DNA of 64,000 nt from Nymphaea colorata (Eukaryota; Streptophyta; Magnoliopsida; Nymphaeales; Nymphaeaceae), in contig NC_045142.1 of assembly GCF_008831285.2 (NCBI RefSeq), positions 5,027,501 to 5,091,500 of the forward strand, in the 5' to 3' direction. The notes beneath the pieces are model-generated. The model saw only the letters and a program-made list of their open reading frames with translations, was not told the origin of the DNA and did not search any database. A program made the position numbers and the translations under genes. This document shows, in pieces, positions 34,700 through 48,917 of this stretch (position 1 is its first letter; each line of letters begins with the position of its first letter).

Positions 34700-36500
34700 A
34701 ATAGAAAGTAAAGTTGGCATTAATCATCTGAAAATATTTGGGACCAAGGTTTATCGTCTAATGGACAAATCTGAGAAAGCAAAACTTAGTTTTTTTGTTG
34801 GCTATTCAACAAGAGGTTATAGGTGCTATCGTGTTGATGAAAAAACCTTTATATTTCAAAAGATGTGAAGGTTTTAGAGTCAGCTCCATTTTCTGTAGGA
34901 TCATACATGGAATACAATGATTAGCCACGGGGGGTGGGCTGGTAGTTCTTCCCGACATAAGCATTTTCAAATGATTTCGTAGCTATTACTGAAATCACAA
35001 CAGTGTGCACAAGTTGAAACCAAGGATCTCCCTCAAATAGAAAACAATAAAACAAAAATATGCATGGAAGTGAAAGTGTTGTTGAACTGTGGAGATCCAA
35101 AAGCACAAGTCAAGCATAAAGTGTACTGGAGATTATGCCCCTTATAAAGTCCTGGTAAACAAGTAAGACTTGATCATCTCTCCAGACCTTATATTTCTTT
35201 TTTCACCTTGCTAGGGATACATATGGAATTTGTAGCATATGAGGAGACTAAGGAAAACCATATTTGAGCCAAGGTCATAAAAAAGAACTTGATGCACTTC
35301 ACGTAATTAAACATGGGAAATAACTAAGCTTCTTAAAGGAAAGCGGGTTGTTGCATGTCAACAAATGTGCAAAAAAAAAAAAATACAATAAATGATGAGA
35401 CCATTGAGATACATAAAAACAGGCTCATTGCTAAACGATGCACCGACCCAAGGTTTGGAGTCACAACAATGTTTTTTTCTAGTGGCCAAAATAATTATTT
35501 CATGAATATTGCTTTCAATTGCTTGTAACTTTGATTGGCTCATATTTTAGTTGGATGTCAATATGATTTGTAGGAAGAAGTCGACATGAAGTTACTCTCA
35601 AGACATCCAGTCAAGAATCCTCCTTCCTAATATGTAAACTTAGAAAAATGTATATAGGTGGATTAAATTAGTCTTCTCAAACATAGCATCTCAAGCAAGG
35701 CTAGGTTTTCAAACAACACAATTTTATTCAAAGCAAAATAGATAAATTATTATTTATTAGTAGAGATAATATCGAACAGTTTCACTTCTATGTCGGTGAC
35801 ATCATTATTATAGAAAAAAATTGTAATATCAAGATTACAAATGCTAAAGGGCTTCTCCATGAGACTTTTAACGTAAAAGACTTGGGGAAGCTTCAATATT
35901 TCTTTTGCATTAAAATTGTTCATTGCAAGAAATGCATGTTCATATCACAAAGAAAATGTGTTCTAAAATTGTTGAATGAAATTTGCAAATTGGGGTGTCG
36001 AGCAGCTGATGCACCTGTCAGTCCCAATTTCAAAGTTACCATAGGAAACAAACTAGTTCTGTTGATGTCTCAAGATACCAATAATTGGAAATTATGTGTC
36101 TTCCTATCACAAGGCCAACCCATGTTTAATTCTTGCAAAGAACATTGAAGAAGGTAGAAAAAATTTTCAGATATCCAAAGAAAGCCCATTGACAACGATT
36201 GTGGCATTAGAGAAATGAACATGTAAATATTGAAGGATATTCAGATATTGCTTGGAAAAGCTTGGGTTGAAAACCAATAACTGATTATTGTATATGTGGG
36301 AAACGATTTGGTGACCACAGAGAAATAAAAGATTATCTGCAAATCCAATGTAAGAGTAGAGTATCGAGCAATGGCAGCAACGACTAGTGAGATCACATGG
36401 ATTCAAAAAAATAATGATAGAAATGCAAAATTTAGTACTCCCACTCCTTTGCATTGGCAGCACTTTACAAAGCAGCAAATTCAGTCTTTCATAACATAAT
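34700..36500 (+). pseudogene. Highly decayed Ty1/copia integrase-RT-RNase H
   Basis: Plus-strand relics occur in family order. An integrase C-terminal part (KAKLSFFVGYSTRGYRCYRV, about 34775-34845) is followed by an RT active-site region reading FYVGDIIIIE (about 35790; YVDD changed to YVGD) and KDLGKLQYFFCIKI. The RNase H end gives EYRAMAATTSEITWIQ (about 36360-36410). Stops and indels lie between all blocks. It is on the opposite strand to the two larger copia elements. No LTR was recognised. Confidence 0.75.
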
Positions 36501-36599
36501 GAAACAGATCAAAGTTGGTTGTCCTCTTATAAGAGAAAAGGCTCAGAACGGTGAGATTTGCATTCCATACACAAAAGACTCTAAACAACTCGGATATTA

Positions 36600-36865
36600 C
36601 CAAGGGTAGAGCCCAGGGGGAACCTGGCCCCTGGGCTCTAGCAAGAGCCTTGGCCCCCCTCAAATGAAAAAAGATCTACATGTAATTAAAAAAAAATCAT
36701 TTTCCCTATATAGATATTTTAAAAAATTAATAAATCAATTGATGCTTATTATATACAAAATTCCAAACTATGATCTGTATTTAATTTTCAACCCGAAGCA
36801 AAAAAATATTGCAACTATAGAAAGTTTATGGAAATTCAGTTATAAAAAACTACTCTTTCAAACTA
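36600..36865. repeat. Hairpin plus dispersed noncoding repeat
   Basis: TAGAGCCCAGGGG (36607-36619) and CCCCTGGGCTCTA (36628-36640) form a perfect 13-bp stem with an 8-base loop. The following GGCCCCCCTCAAATG and AT-rich tail match the dispersed family seen at 7.8, 10.0 and 10.4 kb. Confidence 0.6.
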
Positions 36866-37373
36866 GGTAGGTGATTAAGCATGCATTGGAGAAGGACCAC
36901 AAGCCCTTGCAGAGCCACTGGGCTCATGCTTACTCTCATCTCCTTAAAAATACCAACCTCTAAGCTCTTGCAAGGATCAACCATCCCTTGAACGTTCCAA
37001 CCTAAAAATCTAGGCTAACTATGCATTCTTTTCTGCTAAACACCAAATCAAATAGTGACCCTGCCCATTCAAGGGAATGTTGTCAGTTTGGATTTTCTAC
37101 TAGAAAGTAAAAGCCTTGGGAATAAAAGAACGAGCAACTTAATTTGTCAATTGGCATACACGGCCACTTTGTATTGTTTCTTAAATAAGTCAATTCTCAA
37201 GCAGCAAGGGATTGACAAATGTTTCAATGAAGCTTTGTTTATTTATTATAATGTTGATATCAACACAAATTTCTACCGTGCTAATGGATGTTTTGGGTGA
37301 TTTGTAGACAAGATAGGTATTTCGAGTAAACACACCGAAGTAATCATCACTTATATCACTAAAATAGGAAGCA

Positions 37374-38997
37374 TTAGTAACCAGTCTCCATCTCCATCGC
37401 CTCTTTCAAGTCCTTCACAATATTATGCATGTTTGGTCGCTCAATCGACCTTCGTACAGTACATGCTAATGCTATATCTGCAACCTTCCACATAGAATTC
37501 ATTTTGTGCTGCCCTTTAATCCTTGGATCAATAATGCTCTCTATGTCGCCCCTGACAATCTTTGATTTTGCCCATTCAACAATATGAAAATGCTCCTCAA
37601 GACTGCCAAATATGGCTTCCCGACCACATATAAGCTCAAAAAGAACCACACCAAAGCTATAAATATCACTCATTTTTGTGAGAATGCTTGTTTCTGAGTA
37701 CCTGCAAAACGAAAATATGTAATGACCTTTTGTTCAAAGTTAATTTAGAGGCAGTCATCATGGCTTGCTTTCATTGTAGATCAACAAGCTGTTATCATTG
37801 AAAGTCTACCAAAATTTTGGAAGGATTTAGTATTATTGTTGGTCAAAAGAGCTCTTCTTAGCTATGTTGTCATGTTGAAGATATTCTAAATAGGTGTTAT
37901 TTGTCTTCTTTCATGGTTTTCTTGAATTTAATATGATCTATTTTCCTACTTCTAGTTATTTTCTTTTTAATATTGAAGTGGACAATTGTATAGTTTTATA
38001 AAAACAAAGTAGGTACAGTATATGAAAGTAGAATATATGCATCTTGAGTATTTGAAAATAAGGAACTGGACATGCAGAAGGGTGCCAATAGTGCTAAAAT
38101 GCAGCCTAGGAAGGCAGTAGTAAACAATTTCTTGACTATGATTCATAAGCATGATTTGGTTACCAATTGAGCATGTGGCAACATACCAAAACATGCATAG
38201 CCAACAACTGCACTTTCTTAGTTTCTAATACAAAATACATATACATTACTTTAAGAATATTTTGAATAGTTTTCTTGTTTTAGCTTCTTTGTTCTTCCAA
38301 TCATATCATATTTATCTAGTTGGCTTGGTCCTTGGTCTTGAGCCAAGTCTAATAGAGCCAACATTTCACATCTGCTCTAGCTATAGGAGGGACTACTAGG
38401 TGAACTAGTCATCACTTACTGTACAACACAAAAATATTCAAATGCTTATCAAAGAAGGTCAAACAACTGTAAAAACAAAAAAGTCATACTCAGGATCAAT
38501 GTATCCAGGTGTGCCGACAACCATTGTTGATATTTGAGTCTTCTCATCAACTCTGGAAATTCCGAAGTCTGCTAATTTGGCTTCTAGCCGTTCATTCAGA
38601 AGGATATTTGTACTTTTTATGTCTCTATGGATTATGGGAGGTTGGCAACCTGAGTGTAAATAACTCAAACCTACATGCAAACTCAATTTTTATCATCAAT
38701 CACAAATGACTGTTAAAGATGATAAAGGTGTAGGGAATAAATGATACTGGTTTGCATACCTGTCACAACATCCAAAGCTATTTGCAACCGCCTCTTCCAC
38801 GTTAAAGGTTCTGTTGTGATTCTTTTGCCTGCATGTTATTAAAACAATCTATTAGTAGTTAATCTTCTGATTTATTATAATCATACTCAAGATGACGTGA
38901 AGCATCATTTGCCCTTGTATGAACTATGTAAACAATATTGTCTTAAAAGGTTTGAGGGCTTAAAAAAAAAGGTGCCTTCAGTTCTAGAAGCTGTGTG

Positions 38998-39039
<42 letters not shown>

Positions 39040-42000
39040 TGTTTTCTTACCAAGTATTTTCTTATGAACAATTCTTCTCCCAACAGATCTACACACACTG
39101 TAGTTGCCTCTTTAAGCAATTCATGCTGATAGCGAAAATGTCTAAAAGACATAATAGCAAAAGCTCCCATCAATGCTAAACAAATGGCTTCCACATTTCT
39201 GCTATGCCTAGAAGTGTGAAACATTCTGAATGTCGGTGTTCGAAACTACCTAAATTCTTAAATGATCATCCCTATGTAATGAGTAGGAATTCAAATCACG
39301 ATCTCATATAACCAGATCCTTTAAGACTTTTTAAAGTGATCATCTAGTAGGTTATGCAAGTCCTTAACATATTCTATGCAACACATTTTATGACTTGATT
39401 GGCATGTTGTTTTTGTAATTTATTTAGTATAATTCTAAATTCATGACACACTATAAAAAAGAAAATTTAACTAGATTTATACCTGATAAGATATCTCTCA
39501 AGCTTCCATTCTGCATGTGCTCATAAAGAACAATCATATTATTTCCTTCATCACAAAATCCAACAAATGATACAAGGTTTTTGTGATGGACTGTCATTAA
39601 TAAATTGACCTGAAATGTTGGACATGAAAACTTGAGTTCATTCATGAAATTATGGAAATAAAACAAGCACAAACAATTAAACAACAAACATAATCCATTC
39701 TAACCTCTGCGACAAATTGTTTGGATCCTTGTTGTTCCAAATCTTTCAATACCTTGACTGCGACATCATTGCCATTATTTAGACGACCATAATAGACAGA
39801 ACCAGATCCTCCATCACCAATAAGGGTTTGAAAGTTTCTTGTGATCTTGACAATATCTTCATATGTGAATATATGCTTTGACCCCAGCTGAATGGAACCA
39901 GCCTGTTGCTTCACATGATTCTCTACAATTTCACATGACAATTCCTTAGCTAATCATGCCTGTAGTTTGTGTCTTCATGTGGCCATGTCTCAAAAATCTA
40001 TTTCTTGATCCATTACTTTAAAAAAATTTTGTTCCATTCAATTTCATGAAGTACAATGCATTCAATTGATTTTGAATGCATATAAATTTGGGAGAAAATA
40101 CATTTCCTTTCATCATCATTGTCATTTCAATTGTGCAAGAAATTTTTTATTTCCAAACAAGTTAAAGCTGTATCCATGTCGGTACTGTAATGTGGACAGT
40201 TGTAAAACAACTTGAGTGCCCCTCCCAACCCAAGGAGACACACCTGGCACACCTTATGTAAGGAGTTGATGTCCATGGGAATTAAATGACTGCAATTGCT
40301 TGAGAGCAATCGCCTACTCCCATTATTCCAACCTGTTTTGGGTTTAAGTGTGCGACAGTTTCTTAAATACTTATTTCGTTTCAATTTGAAAGGAGTATGC
40401 CAACCACCTCTTTTCTTCCTTCATAACAACAATTATAGAAAACATCAGTTTTAGCTAATTGATGTTGATTGTGTTGCAAATATGATGAGGTGAGTTACTG
40501 AAGGGGAGGATCACTATGCAACCTTGAAAAAGTTGCCACCAATACAATGCTAGGCAATAAACTAGTGAAGAATCAAACACAATAACAATGATCATATATG
40601 GAAAGAAGGATTACGTGAAAAAGTTAGGGTTTAACTTCCAAGTCAATGTCTTACTCTTCTCAGAAAACAACTATTTATGAACAAAAGAATAAAGAAACAA
40701 GCTGAAATTTCAAATAGGGTCTCATGTCTGGATATTCAATGCATCCACTTATAGTTCATCACCTAAATGAGGTTCAAGATCTGCAAGTGGAATGGCCCAT
40801 GCCATGACAAAAAAACAGAGACCAAGAAAATGTACATTTGCTTTATATTAAGAAGCAATAGAGCATGCTTAATAGATCAGTTCTACATGGCCTTTTTTGT
40901 TGGAATAAGGAACAAGCTTATTTCCGTGCTGTCTAACTAGTTGAAGACACTGACATTATGAAGTATGAAAGAAATGTTACATCTAGGCAAATAAAAATAG
41001 CAAAACATGGTACCGAAAGATACAAAAAGTACATCCTTAGGAAAGACTTTGAGGAGCAAAAAGTATTTGATTAGAGCAAGATGCTCTCCCTTACCTTCCA
41101 TAGGTTTCCCAAGGAAGAAATGGAGCTTCTCTCCTGAGGTAGGAAGCTATGGCAATTTGCTATTGGCAATCAACTTAATTTGAGCATATTGAGGCACATT
41201 TGGAAATAAAATGACTTACCTACATTATTCTCGAATACAACATTCGGTGATGCTCTAGGACGTTGGCTTCGAAGGCATGCATAGATGAAGCAACCAACTA
41301 GCAATAGAAATAAGATAATCGAGCCAAGTGATACTCCAATAATGATCGGTTTCAAATTTCTTTCGCCATCTGTCGCGGGTGGACTTGGATTCTCTTCAGT
41401 GATGTTGTTTCCCTTTATACTAAAAAGAATAGACAATTAAAGAGATTCAAAATGCTATATATGGATGAAATGCTACGGCTCAATTATAGATATCATACTT
41501 TTAGTTTGGTATACTATGGATGGGATACCATCAACCAATTTCAGTTATCATATCTCTTGTTTGCCTATCGATGGCCTAGAGAAGCTATCTAGGTTCCCTT
41601 TATCACCCTCTTTCTACCATACACAAAAATATGGTCACAACTGCATTTCCTTTTGCAAAAAAAAAAAAATTCTACTTACTTTAGTATGAGGTTCTTGTTG
41701 CCTGCTAGTGACGTGGGTAGAGGTCCAGTGAAATTATTGTCTGCCAAGTTCCTGCAACAATCAATGGAAATCTTGTCATACTAATAGCCAAAGGAGATTA
41801 AACAGGGCAGCTTGTAGATCGAAACTGAATGATTGCCCTCAGGTGGGGGAACAGAAGATTCAACACACTGAAATTTCCATATAACTAATTGACAAAACTG
41901 TGGTTACCTTTCTCTGGAAAGCAAACAACTAAGCCCATATTTATGGGTTCCTTCCTCCATGAAAGAGCAATAGAAACATTCCACAAGAAGTCTTGTGATT

Positions 42001-45000
42001 AGTTCATTAAGAACCCATAGAGAGGGTTATGCAACAAGCTCAACAAACCAAAGAACACCCATTTGATGCTAATACTGGATTCATTTGGGTAGCTTTAGTC
42101 AAGTGGTGTTTAAGCTATCACGGTTCATCTGATCAGTTGCAAAGATGGCACACCACACAGATGCCTAAACTATGTATGACAAGCCATTTCACATAATAAG
42201 CTGAGGTTGTGAGCTTCGTGTCACAAGTTTTGAGTCATATTGTAAGTTTAAAAGGGTGGGGTCAAGATTATAGAAACAAGAAGCTAACAGACAGTGACAA
42301 AGAGTAACAACTAGTACTCCACCATGGACACTGTTTGGGGTCCTTACTTTGCTCATTTTTTCTGTTTGGCAATGTGTCGATTACTTTTTATCATGACTGA
42401 ATTATTGGATGTCCACATACTCATATTCCCATAAGAATGAAGAAAAAGTTTAAACTGTGGCTGAATCCAACTTTTAAATGTACAATTCAAATATGGTCTG
42501 CTGACTTGTAAATACACATACAACCAAATAACAACCACATTATGATATTCTAAAAATTTGTTTTAAAATGTATTTATATTCGATAAAGAATTTTTACTTA
42601 CAACTAAATCCAAATTCAATTGGATATATTTATTTAAAATTATATCTAAGTCCAACCTCGAGTGAATGCCATTTCTTAAATCCAAATGCAATTCAATATC
42701 TTAATCTGATGTCAAAATACGGTTCATATCTGACGTTTCTGAAGCAATTGATAGGATATCCAATCTGAAATATCTGATCCATTGATATCTCTATCTAGTG
42801 GGGCTTCAATATAATTAAAAGAACAATCACAAGACATTTTGAGGGCAAACAACCAAGACTGGAGCTAGGCTTCTATACTAAAAACTTTTTGAACTTGAAC
42901 TAATGAAAAAAAAAACTTTTAGCTGAACTAGCTTTGGCAATTTATTGAAGTTTTTCTTTTGGTATAAAAACTTACAGCTGTTTCAACCAAGGAAATCTCC
43001 CCAAGAACTCTGGGATCTGCCCATTCAAGCTGTTGTTACTTAGATCACTGCAAAATCAGAGTTCTCATTCAGCGAAACTCCATATAAAACTAAGCAAACA
43101 AAGAGCCAAGAATATTTATGCTTTACTCACATCATCTCAAGTGCAGTCAGGCTACTGAAGTCTGGAAGGGTGCTGTTCAAGCCAGATCCATTAAGGTGCC
43201 TAAACCAGCAAAGAAAACAGGAAAGATACTCAAAAGTGCCTTAAGATGAGAATATTAATTTTTTATGCGAGTTGGAAGAAAAAGGATTTGTATCCTTGAA
43301 TCCAAAGTATTGATCATCAATATAATCATCCGAGTTTCAACTGGGAGGAAGATATATGTATTAATTAAGTAAAGGTACTTTGATCCGATGATCATGTGCT
43401 ACTCACAGTTCAGTAATGCGTGGTGGATCGTCAGTATTGCAGTTGAGCCAATCCCATGTGGATCCATCGGGAAGGCATGGATCACCTGCCCAAGATTGGA
43501 GTTGTTGGTATTGACCTTGTAACACCTCCAATGCTTTCACTGCAAACAATCGCCACAAGAAACAGGCAACTTTTTTCAAATTTCTTGCAGTTTAAAGAAT
43601 TGAGAACAAAAGGGCTGTCATCCCTATATTCACCAAGTTTTCAGAAACATAAAGATCTGGGATGTCCCTATATGCAATGGTTTTGTAACTAAAAGTAACA
43701 TTTTACCTCTTTCACTTGCTTTTGGATGGGGAATGAGTGAAGAAATAAACAATGAACTTATTACCTGTCCTTTTCTGAGGTGACAGTGCAGTAAAGATGC
43801 CAGTCAGTACTCATATAGGGGCCAAAATTTATCGCTGTCCTTTTAACTCAAATAAAAATATTAGCTAAAATTAGAAAAAAAAAGTCCAAAAGTAAAAATA
43901 TATATCCATCAACTTAACCAATGGACAAAATTAGAGAGAATGAAATCTCGCCTGTTCGTGCAAAATTAAGAAGGTTGACACGCCTTCTTTATAGTTGCCA
44001 GCAAAAGTAAAAGTTAGTGATGAAGCCCTCCTTTTGCTATATGCTTCTAAATGGCATTCTCAAGCCAAAAATAGCTCCCTGCCAACTTTTACTCAAACAT
44101 TCAAATTCGACGACTATCTCTTCTCATTTAAAGGGAAGCCGATTAAAGGGGCAGGCAGGGGTCATGGCATTCAAGAGAATTTTTTTAGAAAAAAAAAATA
44201 TCTGTTACAATTTTTAGAAATTTTTATTTGTCCCTTTAAAAGTTTTAAAAATTATAGTTTCATCCTTGCAACGATATTGAGAAATATGCTTCGTGTCCCT
44301 CAAAAAAAAAAAAAAAGATATTATATCCTTCCCTCTGCCCTATAGAGAAAATTGATTGTATGTATTTTGACAGCCAAAGACTAAGCTTCCATGTCGTACA
44401 AGGAGTGTAACCGGGTTTCGAACTGGAGGCTGCTCCTAAGCCCTCCAGTTTGCCCTATGTCCCATAAAGGTGTGAACCGTGATAAATATATTTTCAACCA
44501 AGACAGTCTATTCCAAAAGAACATGATGGAGCGAACGAAAACTTCGGCACAACCAAGACATTCCATTCATCCACATGGACCGCTTTAATATAAAGGCCGA
44601 CTTCGATGTTAAGGCCATGAGAGGGACGGAAGAAAGAAAAGGTGCCATAGGTAAATTACTACATCAACTATGACTTTGAAGTATGACCTCGCACATGGCA
44701 GCTTTGTGAGCCGAGAATTAAGTGGATCAAACAACTCATAAATCAGGTTATGTAATATTTTATCTACATATTAAATATGTAACCCATATAGGCTATGTAC
44801 TTTAGTTATGAGCTATCCAATTAATATGATTGCTTTCACTATTTTCATATGAGTGAGAAGAGAAAGAGAGAGAGAGAGAGACCATCCTGTTCGTTGGTTC
44901 CATTAGCGAGTCCTCGCTGGACCTTGAAAACTTCCATTGCGTTGAGGATTGGTGGAAGGGAGGCATTAGCTGTGTTGACCAAGGAAACGACTGATCCAGC

Positions 45001-46699
45001 AGTCAGTCTCCGACCACGGTGATTGTAGTTACTCCAATATGACTGATAAGGTGGGATTATAGAACCGTAGTCGTTAAGCTTTTCGCCATCAACAAGGAAA
45101 TCGAAAGACCTGCTCTTATTTTGGTAAGCTGCCTCTAACACTTCCGAGAAATAGAAATTGTAGTAATATGTGTCATCTTCCAAATCCATCCACGACGATG
45201 GGAGTGCCAGTGTCGTCGCATTGCTCGACGCTGGTGTTATCGCATGGACTAATGCCAGTCCCGGAATATCCGTGAAGTTTTTTATGAAGCTGATGTTATC
45301 TCTCCCCACAGTTACTACGCCGTCGATCTCACTACTTGGATGCCAATAACGATCATAAGGGTCATCCGGGTACCTGCCAATTGATCACAACTGAAAGTTA
45401 AACGGTCTTTACCATGTCAATTACATGAATTGGTTGTGACTTCGGAAACATACTGAAAATTATTTTTTTGGTAAGACGAAATATGCAAAAGCAATTGAAA
45501 AAAGCAAAGTTAACACGAATCATGATTCCACTGCTCTCTAATTTATTTCAAAGCCGTAAATGTTATGAAATAAAAGTTAAAAAGTTGCATGAAATAAAAG
45601 TTAAAAAGTTGCGTTTCTTTTAACTTGTTAAATCGGGCTGACATACACCAACTTGGTCGAATAGGTTATACCTCAAACCCGAGCTCCTCCCAGTTTATCT
45701 TTCACTCTTACCTTACGAATTTCGCCGCTCCCAAGGCTGTCCTGCTTATCCGCAGAAGAACATCTTCTTTGTCGTTCGTCTCGTACATGCTCGTTTCAAG
45801 TTCCCTGATTTCAAGACTGGAGATGAAGGTTATCTGGTCGGGCGACGTCTGAACGACACAGACGCTGATCTTCTCTCTTTTCGGTGCATATATTACTTCA
45901 AAATATTGGCCCTCACTGGATGAAGTGTTCACTTTCATCCAAGAGTTCCCATCAAATTGCAGATCGAAGGACGGTGGCCATGACTTCTTGTCGTAGTTGC
46001 CATAGAAGAAAGTAGCCCGAACCATGTGTTTCTTGCCCGTGGCTACCCCCGATATCACATAGCAGCTCTTCTTTTGGGAGGGAAAGTAGCGGAGGCTGCT
46101 GAGCTCTTTCCCGTATACGTCAAGATTCTGGACTTGGGCAGCTTTCCCTGTCTTAATGTAACCGTCGTCGACGACCCAATTGATGCCCAAACGGTCGGTG
46201 TGGTTGTCCATTCCTCCACAGTCAATGCTCAAGAACACTGGCAGGAAACAAATTAATTAGGAAACTCCCCGGTTATAATGCATAAAGAGCATCATTTACG
46301 ATCGGAATGGGTCTAAAATTACTTGATATAAAACAAATTCTGGCGCCCCAGTATGATAGCTATCAATCTCCAAAAACTTGTCCCTTTGGAAAATTGTTAG
46401 TTTCAAATATGTAGGAAAAGTTAACCAATCAGATACTTGTGCTTGATGTTATTCCTGGAGGAAAAACTAAGACCACGTATTCGGGCTATACATGTAGGAA
46501 TGCCCATTTCTTTTATTAACAATAAACAGAACAAGCACAAGGTTAGATCAAGCGAGCACTTACGTGGTTCAGCAAATCCGCAGAAAACTTGTATTGCAAT
46601 GCATAACCCAGGAAGGACGAGCGAACTTGCCCTCTTGAAACGGTGCTCGATCGGCGCAATTTCCCATAATAAGGAGACTACAGACGCTGAGCCACCCAT
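37374..46699 (-). CDS. Malectin-like LRR receptor kinase, complete, 13 exons, 882 aa
   Basis: Exons: 46699-46564, 46237-45712, 45373-44883, 43539-43407, 43199-43131, 43047-42976, 41751-41680, 41419-41220, 39949-39705, 39609-39483, 38828-38760, 38670-38490, 37701-37374. All introns are GT/AG, all phases agree, and the 2,649 nt end in TAA. Domains: signal peptide/leader 1-45; two malectin lobes 46-384; linker with [16 protein letters not shown] to ~428; three LRRs, one per exon, 429-499; membrane span 524-548; kinase ~606-882. The kinase keeps the glycine loop GDGGSG (611-616), K632, HRD (728-730), N735, DFG (748-750) and [10 protein letters not shown]. It should be an active RD Ser/Thr kinase, typical of LRR-RLK subfamily I, whose members act in cell-wall or immune sensing. 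The ligand is unknown. It diverges from the malectin loci at 47-60 kb. Confidence 0.94.
39005..39042. repeat. (GT)n microsatellite in intron 10
   Basis: About 19 GT units with one interruption lie between exons 10 and 11 of the complete receptor kinase. The Thr-His frames at 38905-39224 (minus) are translations of it. Confidence 0.95.
44850..44882. repeat. (GA)n tract at the exon 3 donor
   Basis: A GA-rich run (CT-rich in the sense strand) starts directly after the donor of exon 3 in the complete receptor kinase. The left paralogue has the same arrangement, with the tract expanded further downstream. Confidence 0.8.
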
Positions 46700-47095
46700 T
46701 TTTCTTGGGTGAACTTTGCCTGGAGATGGAGACTATAAAGAATCCCGATCAGAAGCTGTCCTTAGGCACGAAACCTAATGACGTTTTTCAAAGAAGATTG
46801 CAAAGTCACCGCCGTCAATAATTGAAGTCTTCGTTTAATTATTCTTATTCGTCCTTCCCATATGTTCTTTCCCACCTTCTTCCTCACCCCATGGGCCAGG
46901 TTGACCTGGCTAACCCTCAGCAGATTTCAATTTTTTATATACGTGGGGGCTTGATTAATCACAACCCCATCTTATATATATATATATATATATAGCGAGA
47001 GAGAGAGAGAGAGAGAGAGAGTTCAAATCTACCAATGCTGGGTGTTGTCCAGACTACTAAGAAAAAAGGTCCGTTATTTCTAAGAAGTTCCCACG
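46700..47095. promoter_or_regulatory. 5' flank of the complete receptor kinase
   Basis: This is the upstream side of the minus-strand start codon at 46699. It includes a weak TATA-like CTTTATAG (minus strand, 46732-46740) too close to the ATG to be convincing. A compound (TA)n(GA)n microsatellite lies at about 46974-47021. The region separates this gene from the divergent malectin pseudogene. Confidence 0.4.
46974..47021. repeat. Compound (TA)n(GA)n microsatellite
   Basis: About 20 bp of TA repeat runs into about 27 bp of GA repeat in the divergent intergenic region. Confidence 0.95.
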
Positions 47096-47394
47096 AGAGG
47101 ACCATTAGTGATGATTTACAGTACAGGAACGGTTCATGGTAGTTAATATTTGTAATGCACTTAGTGAATATTAATAATTTTTAACTATCTAACAACTATG
47201 CGACATCCCGCACATTTAAATTTTCCTACGTGTCTATTACAAGTTCATAATGTAGAAAATTCAAGATAGTGGTAGGGACCACCCATATTAATGGGAGCGA
47301 TCATACAGCTCAGAAATGCAACTATGCTTTGCATTACTTGAAGTATTTTTCACTTGATACTTGGCACAGTCGGGCATATTAATCGCTTAAAAGA

Positions 47395-47690
47395 GTAGAG
47401 TACTGCCGAGGAGAAGACCTTGACTTGGTTGTGCTCCGTCGTCCACGGCGGTTGACGAGTTCTTTGCAAGACAATGCTCTCGCCATCAAGGTAGAGTGGA
47501 GACAATGCAAGGGACACTGACGCGTTTGTCCGGGAGAGGAGAAATAACGGGGACCTTGACCTGGTTGTGCCCACGGTGGTGGAAGTCTCCGACTGCGAGG
47601 CTTGAGGTCTTCATGACCTGATCCGGTGCAACTACTCTCCTTTGGACTTAAGCGCATGGGTCCGCCCAAAGCTTCCTAGACCTTGCCATT
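47395..47690. repeat. Dispersed repeat, copy 2 (single unit)
   Basis: Same family as 6390-6670 and 54290-54830: CCTTGACTTGGTTGTGCTCC, GTTGACGAGTTC, GACACTGACGCGTTTGTCCG and GAAGTCTCCGACTGCGAGGC in this order. It is one unit of the array found twice in the other duplicate, and part of the segmental duplication. Confidence 0.88.
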
Positions 47691-48917
47691 GGAATCAATT
47701 ATACTCTTAGTATTCTTTATTTGAATTTTTCTTGAAAAGTAAAATTTGGGGCACTTTCGTTTGTGTGACCGCGTGACGACATTGACGCCCATTCCGTGCA
47801 CTGGCCTGTTAAATTTTGTTCACTGTTATGGCCCCCTAACAAGGAAGCATGTGTTGTGAGTTAAAAATAAACCCCAAAATGCATTCAAGAAACTCAGGCA
47901 TGAAGAAATCTAACATATTCAGCACACCTGGATGTTACAGTCTCTTTTTTTTTCATAAATTAATCGTATATGTTCATCTTCTTCTAGGTAACCTGAATTT
48001 GGAAAATTAATTTCATTTGGTCAGTAACAGAAAAGAATGTTTTTCTAATCTAAACAAATAAACTAAATGGGAGTTAGATGCTGAGATTTGCATGGAAGTG
48101 AGAAAAACTATATGATGGACTAAAAGAACGTTAATTCTCGATGTATAGACAAGACTTTACGGGCTTGAAAGTTTTGACGGACGATTGATCTTTGTTCTTC
48201 ATATAGTTCTGTTTGTACATCTAGATTATGGATACATCTTCTTTTTATGGTTTGGCTTGTGAGAAAAATGATATATATATACCCGGCCATGCTTTTGTTG
48301 ATTGGGAACTGTTTGTAACTATTTCATAAATCTACCTCAAAAATTAGTGCAAATTAATAACACGCTTTTTCATGAATATATCACAATCTTTAGACCATTT
48401 TTATAGAATTGTTACATACTGTTTGCCAATTAAACCATTTTGTCCTCTTTCAATTATTATATAATTATGCCCGATCTTTGCGGTCATGTTTACTTCTCTT
48501 TCTTCAGGGGCAGGCATCAAGCATAGCATGTGGGCAACTGATCATTCCACTGACTCGAAAGAGAATTACTGGGTAGGGGACTATCAATTCATTCAATCAG
48601 GATCCTGCGGTTTACGAGCCCAGATGCTCCAATCCTGTCCACCATCCGTTACTTCTCTGATGGAAACACGGATTGCTACACAATCCCTGTCTTTACTCGG
48701 GTATAAAATCGTAGTCATTGCCATCTTCCAGTATGGTAAGTACGATCACCTGGCACTGTCACCTTCCTTTCTGCTCCTAAAGTGGGCAGACGTTGAGACT
48801 TCAATGGATCTGGATCTGATAGGGTATGGGATGGCCTACTGGGCTGTGGCTAACACGGTCAGTGTGTGCCTTGCCCCGGACAGCACTGCACTCGTTCGCT
48901 TCATTTCTGCCATATAA

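Noticed and set aside
38905-39224. Frames with Thr-His runs
   Set aside because: They are GT microsatellite translations within intron 10 of the receptor kinase.
46421-46563. Read-through of the signal-peptide exon of the complete receptor kinase
   Set aside because: A strong donor (CCAC/GTAAGT) at 46563 and phase agreement with exon 2 show it is intron.
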